IMG/VR virus record: IMGVR_UViG_3300047478_000058
Coordinates: 1 to 35,437 of that record
Strand: one strand, 5' to 3'
Length of the DNA: 35,437 nt
DNA from: a virus
Below the pieces are notes generated by a model. The model was not told the DNA's origin and made no database searches. It saw only the letters and a program-made list of their open reading frames with translations. Shown piece after piece: positions 1 to 7,775 of this stretch (positions within the stretch are counted from its first letter, which is position 1; every line of letters begins with the position of its first letter). Position numbers and translations under genes: made by a program.

Positions 1-127
1 ATCGCCTGTGTTGTAAGCTAGTTTAACTGAAGCACGATTGCCAGTAGCTTGATACAAGTACACAGCTTGACCAGCAGTAATCGTTACTGATTCGGCATTG
101 GTTACATAGGCATACATTTGTTGGCCA
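1..127. repeat. Terminal direct repeat, copy 1 (contig end overlap)
   Basis: Bases 1-127 are identical to 35311-35437. The repeat lies inside the tail-fibre gene, which stays in frame across the joined ends, so the molecule is best read as circular with 35310 unique bases. The length of 127 equals a commonly used maximum assembly k-mer, so it is more likely an assembly overlap of a circular or circularly permuted genome than a biological terminal repeat. Confidence 0.95.
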
Positions 128-1350
128 ATGTTGACCTCTGTCGTGCCATCAATAATGCCAAAAGCAGCAGTAGCTGTATCAACATTCCAACGCAATTTAC
201 CTAACGCAATAGACGCTGCAGCCGTAGTATCTAGTTGTGCATAATCAAGCGTAGATATAGAGTTTGCACCGCTAATGTTGCCACTATCGTCTATCGTGAC
301 AGTAGAGTTTTGTATTAGCTTACCAGTAGTCGTGTCAAAGCGAGCAATAGCATTATCAGTTGCGCTTGCTGGGCCAGTTACATCGCCACCACCACTAGCA
401 GTTGATGACAGAGTACCACCAGTAAATGATATGCCAGTGCCTATCGTTACATTGCTGAAGCCACCAGTGCCGTTACCGTATAGGATAGCTGTGCCTGAGG
501 TAGCAGGAGCTGCACCTACATCTGTGGCCGTTAGGACTACAGTGCCAGTAAAACCGTTTACAGAGGTAACAGCGTCAGTGTTGTCTATCTTTTCCCATAC
601 TGAGCCGTTGAACACAGCCCAATCGCCAATCTTCCAATCGGTAATGCCGTTTAGGTTAGTAGAGCCAGCAACTGCCACGACATAGTAAAAGCCTTTAGTG
701 CCAGCAGAGCTAGTCAATGTAGGGCTGTTAGTAGAAGCGTTCCATGTGCCTTGGTAGTTTAAGTCACCCATCTGTGGGATTTGACTTGTTGGCACCTTAC
801 CGCCAGCGTCTAGTGTAGCTACACCTAATGCAGAGCCAGCGTCTAAGTAGGCAGCAGTGCCTAAGTCACCTGGTTGTATAGCAGTGTCAGCCAATGTACC
901 TTGAGCAGCCGTAGCAAAGCTAGAAGCGTTATAGCCACTATCCTTAATCAACTTGCCTGTGGTCATATTGAACGCAGCAAAGTTGTTGGCTACAGCACTA
1001 GCAGGGCCAGTTACATCACCAGCAGACAATAGGACTTCTTCAGACGGTAGGTCTAGAAAAATATCCTTAGTGCCAGAAGCGAAGTAAACCTTAGCACCGC
1101 CATTAGATGAGGACAATACTGTGTCACGAGATATATAGTTCCCAGTAGACACATAAGTACCAATGCCAACTTCCCACTCACCTGTCGGTTGATGGTTGTC
1201 ATCTACACCTACAATCGTATAATAAGTTGTTGAGCCATTACCAATGACGGAAAATGGTTGGAAGCCTGTTTGTGCGCCACCTAGGGCTGCATCTCCTGTA
1301 CCAGCGACAGAAGTCGTTTCTAATACTCTATCCGCTAGAACTAATGCCAT
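1..1350 (-). CDS. Tail fibre with S74 chaperone domain, N-terminal part (cut by window end)
   Basis: This is residues 1-450 of a tail-fibre protein whose remainder is at 33364-35310. The ATG at 1350 overlaps the portal stop as TAATG. I translated every codon from 1350 to 1 and found no stop; the frame matches the reading frame at the other end, giving 1098 aa (3297 nt). The segment is rich in Gly, Thr, Ser and Ala, as phage fibres are. A motif, GDVTGPASA followed by a TTGKLI segment, occurs twice (about residues 111-137 and 322-346), a repeat common in phage fibres. Its role should be host recognition at the tail. Position directly after the portal and ahead of the scaffold gene is unusual for a fibre but consistent with one long late transcript. 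Confidence 0.9.
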   Translation of the reverse strand, partial: MALVLADRVLETTSVAGTGDAALGGAQTGFQPFSVIGNGSTTYYTIVGVDDNHQPTGEWEVGIGTYVSTGNYISRDTVLSSSNGGAKVYFASGTKDIFLDLPSEEVLLSAGDVTGPASAVANNFAAFNMTTGKLIKDSGYNASSFATAAQGTLADTAIQPGDLGTAAYLDAGSALGVATLDAGGKVPTSQIPQMGDLNYQGTWNASTNSPTLTSSAGTKGFYYVVAVAGSTNLNGITDWKIGDWAVFNGSVWEKIDNTDAVTSVNGFTGTVVLTATDVGAAPATSGTAILYGNGTGGFSNVTIGTGISFTGGTLSSTASGGGDVTGPASATDNAIARFDTTTGKLIQNSTVTIDDSGNISGANSISTLDYAQLDTTAAASIALGKLRWNVDTATAAFGIIDGTTEVNIGQQMYAYVTNAESVTITAGQAVYLYQATGNRASVKLAYNTGD

Positions 1351-3527
1351 TATTGGACTCCGACTATTTTACCATCTGCACCACGCACTACTTGTTTAGG
1401 TTTGGTCAATTGTTGCACCAAGTTTTGGTGAGCCATTTGTTGTTGCGTTAATAGGTCTGTGTTGTGTTGAGCTTGAACCGCAACCATTGTGGCCATGTTG
1501 TTGTTGATTGAATCAACCAAGCTAGATAACGCAGATGTAGGTTGCTCAATGCCACCAGGAGTGACCTCAGTAAGCGTTTCCTGCTCTTTAGCCGCATTAA
1601 TATCCAATGACTTGAGGTGTAGGTCTGTTTTAGCAGACATCTCAGCAATAAGAACCTTAGTGTTGTTTTCTAGCTCTAGCTTGTACTTGTCAAACTCTAG
1701 GCGTTGAGCTTCACGCTCCGCTTCAGCTTGCATCTCCATTTGCTTGATTTGCGCTTGCATCTGCATTTTTTGCTGTTCAGCTTGTGCTTTAATCATCTCA
1801 GGGTCTGGAGCTGGTGGTTGTGGGTTAGCTTGTGCTTGTGCTTGTTTTTCTTTCTCAGCGTCAGCAAATGTATCAAACTCACCCTCTAATGTACGGCCAA
1901 CACGGAAGCCTTGGACACCAAACTTGAGCAAGTCCATCAACAATGGGGTCAACTCAGGCACAGCTTGAGCGCCTTGTATTGCTTTCTCGATGAACGAGCT
2001 AGTGGCCTGTAAGAATTCTACACGGTCTTGCTTCTCTTGAGCTTCATCAGCATACAACATAGAGTCAGTAGCAATCTCAATGCGGAATGTACGCATAGGA
2101 CTGTCTTGTAACAACTGAATAGCTTGTGGTACCAATTGTTGGTCTGTTTGACTTAACAACTCTGCACCACCAATCTTCATAATGGTTTCAGGTTGGAAGT
2201 GTTGGCAGATAATCTGAGCTTTAATCTTAAGTATTTGTGACGCAAAACGAGCAACCTCGTCTTGGTAGGTCTTTAGACGCAATGTAGCGTATTGACCCTT
2301 GATTTGTTGAGCAGTAGCTGTTTCAGACGCAACACTAGCACCACGAATGATGTCAGATATACCTGTAATGTCGTAGATTTGTTGCTTAACCTGGCCCATA
2401 GCTTGATAAGCCATGTTCAATGCGTTAGCAATAGGTGTTAAATCAACGAACTCTACAGCACCACCTAAGCCACCTTTTTCAGCAAAGGCAGCGTAGTTCT
2501 TAACAGGGATAAGTGTATTGTTGTCACCCTCTGTAAATAGACGGCCTAGGTCAGCATTTGCAGCGTCATAGAAGCCACGAACCTTCATAGCGTCTACTAG
2601 ACCCTTAATACGGTCTGATAGCGTGTCTAGCTCGTTAGCTTGGTCTTGGTATAGAGTGAAGTCAGGAACTGGTACAAGTGTTTCGTTAGTCAATGTAGAG
2701 AACATTGGCTCTGGACATGGGAAGAACTCTTCTAATTGTAGTGGGTCTTCACGCTTGTCTAGTATCTTGCCCATGGATTTACTAATCCAATAGACGCACT
2801 TCTCTTCTTTATCCCATACCTCGTAGATAAGACCACGCTTAGTGACACCCTCTGTCATCTTAGTGCGAGGCTCATCAGGTGAAGCGTCTAGTGGTATTCT
2901 TTTCCACAAGTCATCAAACTTGTCTTCAGGGAATCGCTCTTTAAGCATAGGGCGAGTCATGTAGACCTTACGCCATACACATGATACCTCGTCCCATGTC
3001 CTAGCAGAGTTATGACCAAAGTCACGCCAATGCACATAGTCTACAGGTGTTTGCTCAATGTCTAGGTATTCAGATACATTGTCAGAGTCTAGCTCGTCTT
3101 CAGAGATGAATGTGTCATCTGTTTCAATGATAGGCTCATAGCGTATCCATGATGTACCACGACCACCTAAGAAGCGGTCATAGACGCATGAGTTAAGCGA
3201 GTGATAGAAGTCTTCGGTGTTAGTAATCTCAAAGTCTAAGGCACGCTCTAGCAACATAGACGCAACACGGGCAACTGGGTCACTGTCCTTATGTCTGCGA
3301 GATACATCAGGCTTAGGCATACGGCTAAATGTTGCAGCCTTCAGAGTCTGTACATTAGCCCAAAGAATGTTGTAGTGAGATTGAGCCGTAGTTGTAGTAC
3401 GGTCATCACGATAGCGTTTGAGTATCTTCTCTACACGCCCTTCCCACTTAGCAAACTCCTTGTCGTACTGGCTAAACATATCAAGGTATGTTTGTACCTC
3501 TGACATTATTTGCGAAACCTTAGCCAT
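1350..3527 (-). CDS. Portal protein (head-to-tail connector)
   Basis: A 725-residue protein that should form the dodecameric portal through which DNA is packaged and ejected. Its length suits the large portals of P22- and T7-like podoviruses, and it follows the terminase genes, the usual place. The N-terminal half carries conserved-looking portal features (aromatic and acidic stretches such as SWIRYEP), while the last 150 residues are a Gln/Ala/Lys-rich predicted coiled coil, as in podoviral portal barrels. A GGAT Shine-Dalgarno sits before the ATG. The stop overlaps the fibre start (TAATG), suggesting coupled translation. Assigned from composition, length and gene order; a distant family name is not certain. 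Confidence 0.85.
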   Translation of the reverse strand: MAKVSQIMSEVQTYLDMFSQYDKEFAKWEGRVEKILKRYRDDRTTTTAQSHYNILWANVQTLKAATFSRMPKPDVSRRHKDSDPVARVASMLLERALDFEITNTEDFYHSLNSCVYDRFLGGRGTSWIRYEPIIETDDTFISEDELDSDNVSEYLDIEQTPVDYVHWRDFGHNSARTWDEVSCVWRKVYMTRPMLKERFPEDKFDDLWKRIPLDASPDEPRTKMTEGVTKRGLIYEVWDKEEKCVYWISKSMGKILDKREDPLQLEEFFPCPEPMFSTLTNETLVPVPDFTLYQDQANELDTLSDRIKGLVDAMKVRGFYDAANADLGRLFTEGDNNTLIPVKNYAAFAEKGGLGGAVEFVDLTPIANALNMAYQAMGQVKQQIYDITGISDIIRGASVASETATAQQIKGQYATLRLKTYQDEVARFASQILKIKAQIICQHFQPETIMKIGGAELLSQTDQQLVPQAIQLLQDSPMRTFRIEIATDSMLYADEAQEKQDRVEFLQATSSFIEKAIQGAQAVPELTPLLMDLLKFGVQGFRVGRTLEGEFDTFADAEKEKQAQAQANPQPPAPDPEMIKAQAEQQKMQMQAQIKQMEMQAEAEREAQRLEFDKYKLELENNTKVLIAEMSAKTDLHLKSLDINAAKEQETLTEVTPGGIEQPTSALSSLVDSINNNMATMVAVQAQHNTDLLTQQQMAHQNLVQQLTKPKQVVRGADGKIVGVQ

Positions 3528-3536
3528 GAGTTATCC

Positions 3537-3812
3537 TTATGCGTAAACTACAGTTGCGCTTAATGTGCCACCAACAACGATGTATACGCCAGAAGCGAAG
3601 CCAATAGGCATAGGCAACCATGTGCCAGCAGTCAATGTAACTGTGTCTACGACCTTAGTTGTTGTAGTTGTAGTAGCTGAATCGTAGATAGTTACTGTAC
3701 CAACGGTTGATGATGATACAAGTATACCCAATAGCTTACAGCCGATAGGTGATACATTTCCAGTAGCTGTTATTTGTTTGTAGCCACCAACATAATTAGC
3801 AATACCGCTCAT
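3537..3812 (-). CDS. Small virion-type protein between terminase and portal
   Basis: A 91-residue protein rich in Thr, Val and Gly with alternating hydrophobic residues and a run of six Thr, consistent with an all-beta structural protein. There is no signal peptide or metal motif. It is packed between the large terminase (2 bases upstream) and the portal (9 bases downstream), so it is co-transcribed with packaging genes and may decorate the head or tail. Function is not recognised from sequence. Confidence 0.75.
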   Translation of the reverse strand: MSGIANYVGGYKQITATGNVSPIGCKLLGILVSSSTVGTVTIYDSATTTTTTKVVDTVTLTAGTWLPMPIGFASGVYIVVGGTLSATVVYA

Positions 3813-3814
3813 AA

Positions 3815-5158
3815 TTAAATCCTTTTTGGTTGTTTGTTAGGCTGTTTAGCCCATAGTTCATTTAGAGTTACATCTGTCTGTCCGACATGGATTCCACGAA
3901 TCGGTATATCAACCTCTTTGGGAACTTCCACAAACTCTTGCATAACTTGACAGCCGTAAGCAAAAGCATCGCTAGGGTGAGAAGCCCAATTATGATTTGG
4001 CTCCCTACTAAATACATTATTAACTTCATCATATACATATTCCCAAGCTCTCAAGCCTTCTAAGCCATCATCACAAAGTGTTTCGTTAAATGAACAGCGT
4101 TGAATAACCAATCGTGCAGCATTGATTTGGTCTTGCTTTTTAGACTGTGGTACGACTTCCACCTTGTCAGGGCCAAAGTAATCAACAAAGCGTTCCATAG
4201 TGGTATGGCGTGATTGGAATGTCTTAGCCCTAGCATCGTGAGGTAACCATATCTTGCCTAGCTTACCAAACTTCAAGATGTTCTCTTTAATGCGTGGTAT
4301 CCACTCATCAGCGTCTAGCCCTGTATCAGCATCGTACTGTAGCAACTTAAAACCACCAGGGACTCGTTGCCAATACCAAAAGCTTGCAGTATCTCTAAAG
4401 CCTAAGTCAGCACTAATCTCAATAGGATGTGCAAACTCATCGTATACCACATCATTGCTGATGCGACCTTCTCTCTGTGCTTGGTTAACAAACCTAGCTA
4501 AGATTGCGCCTTGTGACGAACCGTAAGAGCCGTTCCATATATGCTCTGCCCTATCAGGGTCATTACCAAAGTCAAACTCCATCTCGTCCTTTAAGACTTG
4601 TGGGAACCATGGGTTGTCGTACCAGTTAGCTTGTATAACGATTGACTTGGGTGGTGGATTCTTTCTGAACAACATATCCACAGGGTCAGTCTTGTAGCGA
4701 GGATTCCAACTGAATAGAATCTCTGAATTCTCTTTACGCAATGTAGGGCGTAATAGCTCTAAGCTGTATGCGCTGAATGTTTGGGCTTCTTCTACCCATG
4801 CTCTGTCAAAGCCTTCTAATGACTTAATAGAGTCAGCGGTATGGTTTTGCATACCCTGAAAGATGATGATGCCATCACCGTATTTAGATTTAATCTTAGC
4901 GTCCTGGATGTCAAAGTACCAACCAGCGTTCATGCTTTCAATCTTTTGCTCAATCAATCTCTTTACTGATTGGCCTAATGACTTCTGTATCTCACGAACA
5001 CAGACTGTAGATTCGTTAGGGTTAGCTATGTGGCGTTCTACTACATACTCACCGAAGAAGTGTGACTTACCTGAACCTCGGCCACCATGGACAGCTTTAT
5101 AACGAGCGTCCGCTAATAATGGTACAGCCCACCGTGGAGTTGATATGTTCAACTTCAT
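3815..5158 (-). CDS. terL: Terminase large subunit (packaging ATPase/nuclease)
   Basis: A 447-residue PBSX/Terminase_3-type large subunit that would cut concatemeric DNA and pump it into the prohead. The Walker A motif GGRGSGKS is at residues 25-32 and a Walker B with catalytic acids (RAWVEEAQ) lies near residue 120. The C-terminal RNase-H-like nuclease shows spaced acidic residues in ISADLGFRD, LPHDAR and HPSDAF. The length is normal for the family. Its ATG overlaps the small-subunit stop as ATGA. This family often accompanies headful packaging, which fits the circularly closing contig, but the packaging mode is an inference. Confidence 0.96.
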   Translation of the reverse strand: MKLNISTPRWAVPLLADARYKAVHGGRGSGKSHFFGEYVVERHIANPNESTVCVREIQKSLGQSVKRLIEQKIESMNAGWYFDIQDAKIKSKYGDGIIIFQGMQNHTADSIKSLEGFDRAWVEEAQTFSAYSLELLRPTLRKENSEILFSWNPRYKTDPVDMLFRKNPPPKSIVIQANWYDNPWFPQVLKDEMEFDFGNDPDRAEHIWNGSYGSSQGAILARFVNQAQREGRISNDVVYDEFAHPIEISADLGFRDTASFWYWQRVPGGFKLLQYDADTGLDADEWIPRIKENILKFGKLGKIWLPHDARAKTFQSRHTTMERFVDYFGPDKVEVVPQSKKQDQINAARLVIQRCSFNETLCDDGLEGLRAWEYVYDEVNNVFSREPNHNWASHPSDAFAYGCQVMQEFVEVPKEVDIPIRGIHVGQTDVTLNELWAKQPNKQPKRI

Positions 5159-5409
5159 TGCTTGTATGGGTCAACAATAACTCTTTCAATAGCCGTAATA
5201 GCTAATGGACTATCCTCATTACCTGTCACTTCAACAGCTTTTAAATCAGGCGCTACTTTCTTTAGTAGTATCTCTATAGCCCTCATCTGTGTAGGACTTA
5301 TCTCTAAATCCTCAAATATATGACTATTAAGGCGATTTATGAGCATGCTGGTACGGATTTTCTCTTTCCAGCTATCTGATAATGTAGTCTTTCTTGTTCT
5401 TGCCGCCAT
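5155..5409 (-). CDS. terS: Probable terminase small subunit
   Basis: An 84-residue protein with a basic N-terminus (residues 1-20) and a predicted helical middle, placed immediately before the large terminase with a 4-base ATGA overlap. This is the normal position of the DNA-recognition small subunit. It is short for the family (often 120-180 aa), so it may be a minimal version. No strong Shine-Dalgarno precedes the ATG at 5409; an out-of-frame ATG with GAGG upstream lies in the leader. It is the first gene after the leader terminator at 5477-5507. Assignment rests mainly on position. Confidence 0.7.
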   Translation of the reverse strand: MAARTRKTTLSDSWKEKIRTSMLINRLNSHIFEDLEISPTQMRAIEILLKKVAPDLKAVEVTGNEDSPLAITAIERVIVDPYKQ

Positions 5410-5476
5410 GTATGTTCATAAGAGTGGTCTTACGCCTCATAATAGAATAGATGGGCTACTTGCATAGCTTTCACCC

Positions 5477-5507
5477 AAAAAAATGGACTCTGTCTTTAGG
5501 AGAGTCC
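5477..5507 (-). terminator. Intrinsic terminator in the late leader (tR'-like)
   Basis: On the minus strand a perfect 7-bp stem (GGACTCT at 5507-5501 with AGAGTCC at 5491-5485, 9-base loop) is followed by A and seven T residues (5483-5477). It lies about 65 bases downstream of the expected start of the promoter at 5578-5606 and upstream of the terminase genes. It would stop late transcripts unless RNA polymerase is made termination resistant. Confidence 0.82.
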
Positions 5508-5577
5508 GAACCCAACGGAGATTAGGTTAAATGCTTGGAATATGAATCATATAGACGCAACTATACCAGCAAGTCGT

Positions 5578-5606
5578 ATATTACCACAAATTGGCTCGTT
5601 TGTCAA
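5578..5606 (-). promoter_or_regulatory. Sigma-70-type late promoter
   Basis: On the minus strand a perfect -35 TTGACA (5606-5601), 17-base spacer and -10 TAATAT (5583-5578, four of six consensus). Transcription should start near 5571 and run into the terminase and structural genes. It sits directly after the Q-like gene, the position of pR' in lambdoid phages. Confidence 0.8.
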
Positions 5607-5613
5607 GTAGTAT

Positions 5614-5940
5614 TTAGTATAAGTTCTTTTCAGTTAGTTTTTGCTGCAACATAGCCATTGCATTGTCGTAATAGCGGTCTAATACTTTCATGTCCATCAT
5701 AGTCTTTTGGCCTAGGTAGATTACATAGATAGCATTACGCTGAAACGCTGGCAGGTCATCTATCACTTTGTCTACTACTCTTACGCTGTGATTGTCTACC
5801 TCGTCAGCTATATCATCAAACGAGTGTACGCCACCTGTATGAAAGCCAGAAGACCTAGACTTGTAGCCCAGCTTGTTGTTGTCTGACTTCATGTACTCAC
5901 GCCACATATCTAAATAATATATTACTCTACCTAGTTCCAT
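5614..5940 (-). CDS. Putative late-gene antiterminator (Q-like position)
   Basis: A 108-residue protein; the start chosen is the ATG at 5940, which overlaps the RusA stop as TAATG, rather than an upstream start inside rusA. The C-terminal half (VVDKVIDDLPAFQRNAIYVI and onward) resembles the helical, sigma-region-4-like segments of small phage antiterminators and transcription regulators that act on RNA polymerase. It is the last gene of the replication/recombination operon and is followed at once by the late promoter and a leader terminator, exactly where lambda carries Q, pR' and tR'. Function is inferred from position and weak sequence feel; no catalytic or zinc motif is visible. Confidence 0.55.
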   Translation of the reverse strand: MELGRVIYYLDMWREYMKSDNNKLGYKSRSSGFHTGGVHSFDDIADEVDNHSVRVVDKVIDDLPAFQRNAIYVIYLGQKTMMDMKVLDRYYDNAMAMLQQKLTEKNLY

Positions 5941-6323
5941 TAAATGTAATCCTCGTATTTTTCTAGCATTTGGTGTACCTCTGTGTATGGCACAATAACA
6001 GCCTTGCACATACCGCCTTTGATTATGTGCCTACGCACTAGCCATATAAAGTCTATCTGCTCATCGTCTAAAAACACACCAGCAGCTTGTAGTGCATCTG
6101 TGGCTTGCTTTTCGTAGTTAGCTATGTCCCTGCGTCTGCGGTCTGGTGGATAGAACGCATAGAACACTGCCAGCCTTCCATCTATCTTAGCTTTAGCATC
6201 TACCACGATGTTTTGCACATCCTCCCTAAACTTCTGCGTAGGTTTGCTTAAGAACTTACGCTTGCCTCCGTAGTGGTGTGAATGGTTAGTGCTTGGCGGC
6301 CAAGGCAGTGTTAGTTTAATCAT
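5940..6323 (-). CDS. rusA: RusA-family Holliday junction resolvase
   Basis: A 127-residue protein of the RusA family, which cuts four-way DNA junctions formed in recombination and replication. The family hallmarks are clear: LPWPPSTNH at the N-terminus, then a DRRRRDIANY segment (residues 61-70), DAL at 76-78 and LDDEQI at 85-90. Compared with E. coli RusA, whose metal-binding acids are Asp70, Asp72 and Asp91, this protein keeps the first (Asp66) and third (Asp87) but has Ala68 in place of the second. It might therefore have altered activity. It is followed by the Q-like gene and belongs to a lambda-nin-like group with NinB and the YbcO-like nuclease. Confidence 0.93.
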   Translation of the reverse strand: MIKLTLPWPPSTNHSHHYGGKRKFLSKPTQKFREDVQNIVVDAKAKIDGRLAVFYAFYPPDRRRRDIANYEKQATDALQAAGVFLDDEQIDFIWLVRRHIIKGGMCKAVIVPYTEVHQMLEKYEDYI

Positions 6324-6347
6324 TATGGTTTATATTTTTTCCTATAT

Positions 6348-6431
6348 CTAAACTATTAGTTTAGTTTTATGTCCGCAAACAATGCTCATGTTATGTGCAT
6401 CAAACCAAGTTGCACCAACGGTTTCAAGCAT
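6348..6431 (-). CDS. Possible 27-residue peptide in a leader between genes
   Basis: A short open frame in the 155-base gap upstream of rusA, with a Cys-Gly-His segment near its C-terminus. The ribosome site is weak (AAGTGA), and a hairpin (AGTCGC / GTGACT) lies directly before the start. The gap also holds a 10-bp palindrome, AGTCGCGACT, at 6469-6478 just after the preceding stop. It could be a microprotein or merely untranslated spacer; I favour neither strongly. Confidence 0.25.
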   Translation of the reverse strand: MLETVGATWFDAHNMSIVCGHKTKLIV

Positions 6432-6478
6432 AGTCACTTAAAGCGACTTTTATGAACCACTTTGCAAGATAGTCGCGA

Positions 6479-6703
6479 CTAAATTGAAGTGCCAAGGTAA
6501 GTTGCCTTAACACCACCTGCAAATTGAACTTCTACAGCACAGTCTTGGCCTGTGTTTCCATTAATTAGCCTATAAAACCCAAAACACATGGAAAAAATGC
6601 AAATAAGTAGCAATGTCGCTACAACTACGGTAGCTCTGTCTACGCTTGAATTTTTTTTGCAATTACAGTTACGGCCTTGGTTACAGTTTTGATTACACGG
6701 CAT
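6479..6703 (-). CDS. Small membrane protein with Cys/Asn-rich N-terminus
   Basis: A 74-residue protein with a cytoplasmic-looking N-terminus holding four Cys (CNQNC and CNCK, residues 3-15), one strong membrane helix at about residues 25-47 and a short C-terminal tail. The start has an AAAGGAG Shine-Dalgarno identical, through the ATG, to that of the preceding 30-residue membrane gene. Function is unknown; phages often keep such proteins near the replication genes for host membrane effects. Confidence 0.7.
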   Translation of the reverse strand: MPCNQNCNQGRNCNCKKNSSVDRATVVVATLLLICIFSMCFGFYRLINGNTGQDCAVEVQFAGGVKATYLGTSI

Positions 6704-6715
6704 TGTTCTTCTCCT

Positions 6716-6808
6716 TTATCCTATACAACCAAACATAAATCCAATTACAATCATTGTTGCAGTCCATAAAATAAATAATGCTGGACACATATACATTTCT
6801 TTAAACAT
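6716..6808 (-). CDS. 30-residue transmembrane microprotein
   Basis: A very short gene with a near-ideal Shine-Dalgarno (AAGGAG, 6 bases before ATG at 6808). The product is almost entirely one hydrophobic helix (about residues 8-30) with two Cys. It overlaps the end of the upstream gene by 8 bases, and its ribosome site is encoded by that gene's last codons. The next gene starts 13 bases downstream. Translation signals and packing support it as real; its job is unknown. Confidence 0.65.
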   Translation of the reverse strand: MFKEMYMCPALFILWTATMIVIGFMFGCIG

Positions 6809-7118
6809 TGTTCTTCTCCTTTAATACTTGTTCAATAGCACGGGCAAACACTAAATCTATTTCTTTATTAGGTAATTTAGCAGCCATTTTTGCACATATT
6901 ATGAGTATCTCATAATCACTTAATCCTTGCCATGATGGTGCATCAGCAGTTAAATTCCAAACAGTAGCTTTTTCATTAAATAGTTTATCGTAATCATCTT
7001 GCATATCTTTAATTTCATCACGCAATCTATCAATGTAATCTTGTGGCTGACAATATCTGCATCCGTCTCCCACTAATGATTGTGCCAATGTACATTTACA
7101 CTTACTGTCTTTACGCAT
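6801..7118 (-). CDS. Small Cys-containing protein sharing a C-terminal module with its neighbour
   Basis: A 105-residue protein. The N-terminus holds Cys8, Cys10, Cys20 and Cys23 (CKC and CRYC), a possible zinc site, followed by a charged helix (residues 28-50). The last 44 residues (WQGLSDYEI ... EQVLKEKN) match the C-terminus of the gene upstream (GLSDDEI ... EQALKEKN), so the pair share a duplicated module. Its stop codon region overlaps the next gene by 8 bases. Function is not known; similar modular small proteins with ALEQP/QALKEKN ends are common in tailed phages. Confidence 0.75.
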   Translation of the reverse strand: MRKDSKCKCTLAQSLVGDGCRYCQPQDYIDRLRDEIKDMQDDYDKLFNEKATVWNLTADAPSWQGLSDYEILIICAKMAAKLPNKEIDLVFARAIEQVLKEKNNV

Positions 7119-7773
7119 GATTCTTTTCCTTTAATGCTTGTTCAATAGTTTTAGCAAACATAACTGGATAATCCCATTCTTTATTTTTACCTAAAAAATT
7201 TGCTATATTCCATATTTCATCATCACTTAATCCAACAAATTCTTTGTTTCCTTGCCATGCGGGTGTAGGGTGGGTGTAAAGTGGGATTGGCATCCATTTA
7301 GTAATTTTTAACCTTTCAAGCGTTGGTAATCCTGTGCTATTTAAAGGATTACTACTATACATAGATACTTGATAGCCAAATGTTTCAGAAAAACTTAAAA
7401 AGTTAATTTCTTGTGGTGGCAATTTATCTTTAACATTAATCCACGCAACAGGTTCTTGTGCTGGCTGCGATAACCCTTGCACATGAGTATCACGCAAGTA
7501 TTCGTCATTCAATTCTGCAACACTTGGCTGTTCTAGGGCTTGCTTAAACGCATTATCTTTAGCAATGCGTTCGTCTATTGTTTCTTTCCAATCCCTTGTT
7601 AATGGCTGTTCTAATGCTTCTTTACAGGCTTGTAATGCTTTAAACAGCTTGGCATCACATCCATGATACAGCCATGCGTCTTGCGCTGGATTACTTTGCA
7701 ACATTAGCCCATGATTGCTATAAGCAGAACTCATCGCGTCAATCGCCATCTTTAATGCTTCGTCTTTAGTCAT
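7111..7773 (-). CDS. Modular accessory protein with DUF551-like domain
   Basis: A 220-residue protein. I chose the ATG at 7773 because GGAG lies 5 bases before it and it follows the previous stop; a longer frame would start inside the upstream gene. It begins with a DEALKMAIDAM segment common to many phage accessory proteins, has two ALEQP repeats (about residues 55 and 80), then a DUF551-like stretch (EPVAWINVKDKLPP ... TKWMPIP, about residues 115-175), and ends with a GLSDDEI ... EQALKEKN module shared with the next gene. Proteins of this mosaic type vary widely between phages and lack known function. It overlaps the next gene by 8 bases. Confidence 0.78.
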   Translation of the reverse strand: MTKDEALKMAIDAMSSAYSNHGLMLQSNPAQDAWLYHGCDAKLFKALQACKEALEQPLTRDWKETIDERIAKDNAFKQALEQPSVAELNDEYLRDTHVQGLSQPAQEPVAWINVKDKLPPQEINFLSFSETFGYQVSMYSSNPLNSTGLPTLERLKITKWMPIPLYTHPTPAWQGNKEFVGLSDDEIWNIANFLGKNKEWDYPVMFAKTIEQALKEKNHA

Positions 7774-7775
7774 AG

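Noticed and set aside
1489-1968. Plus-strand ORFs opposite the portal coiled-coil end
   Set aside because: Biased Gln/Ala/Lys composition of the portal opens the reverse frames; no translation signals and no gaps for another gene.
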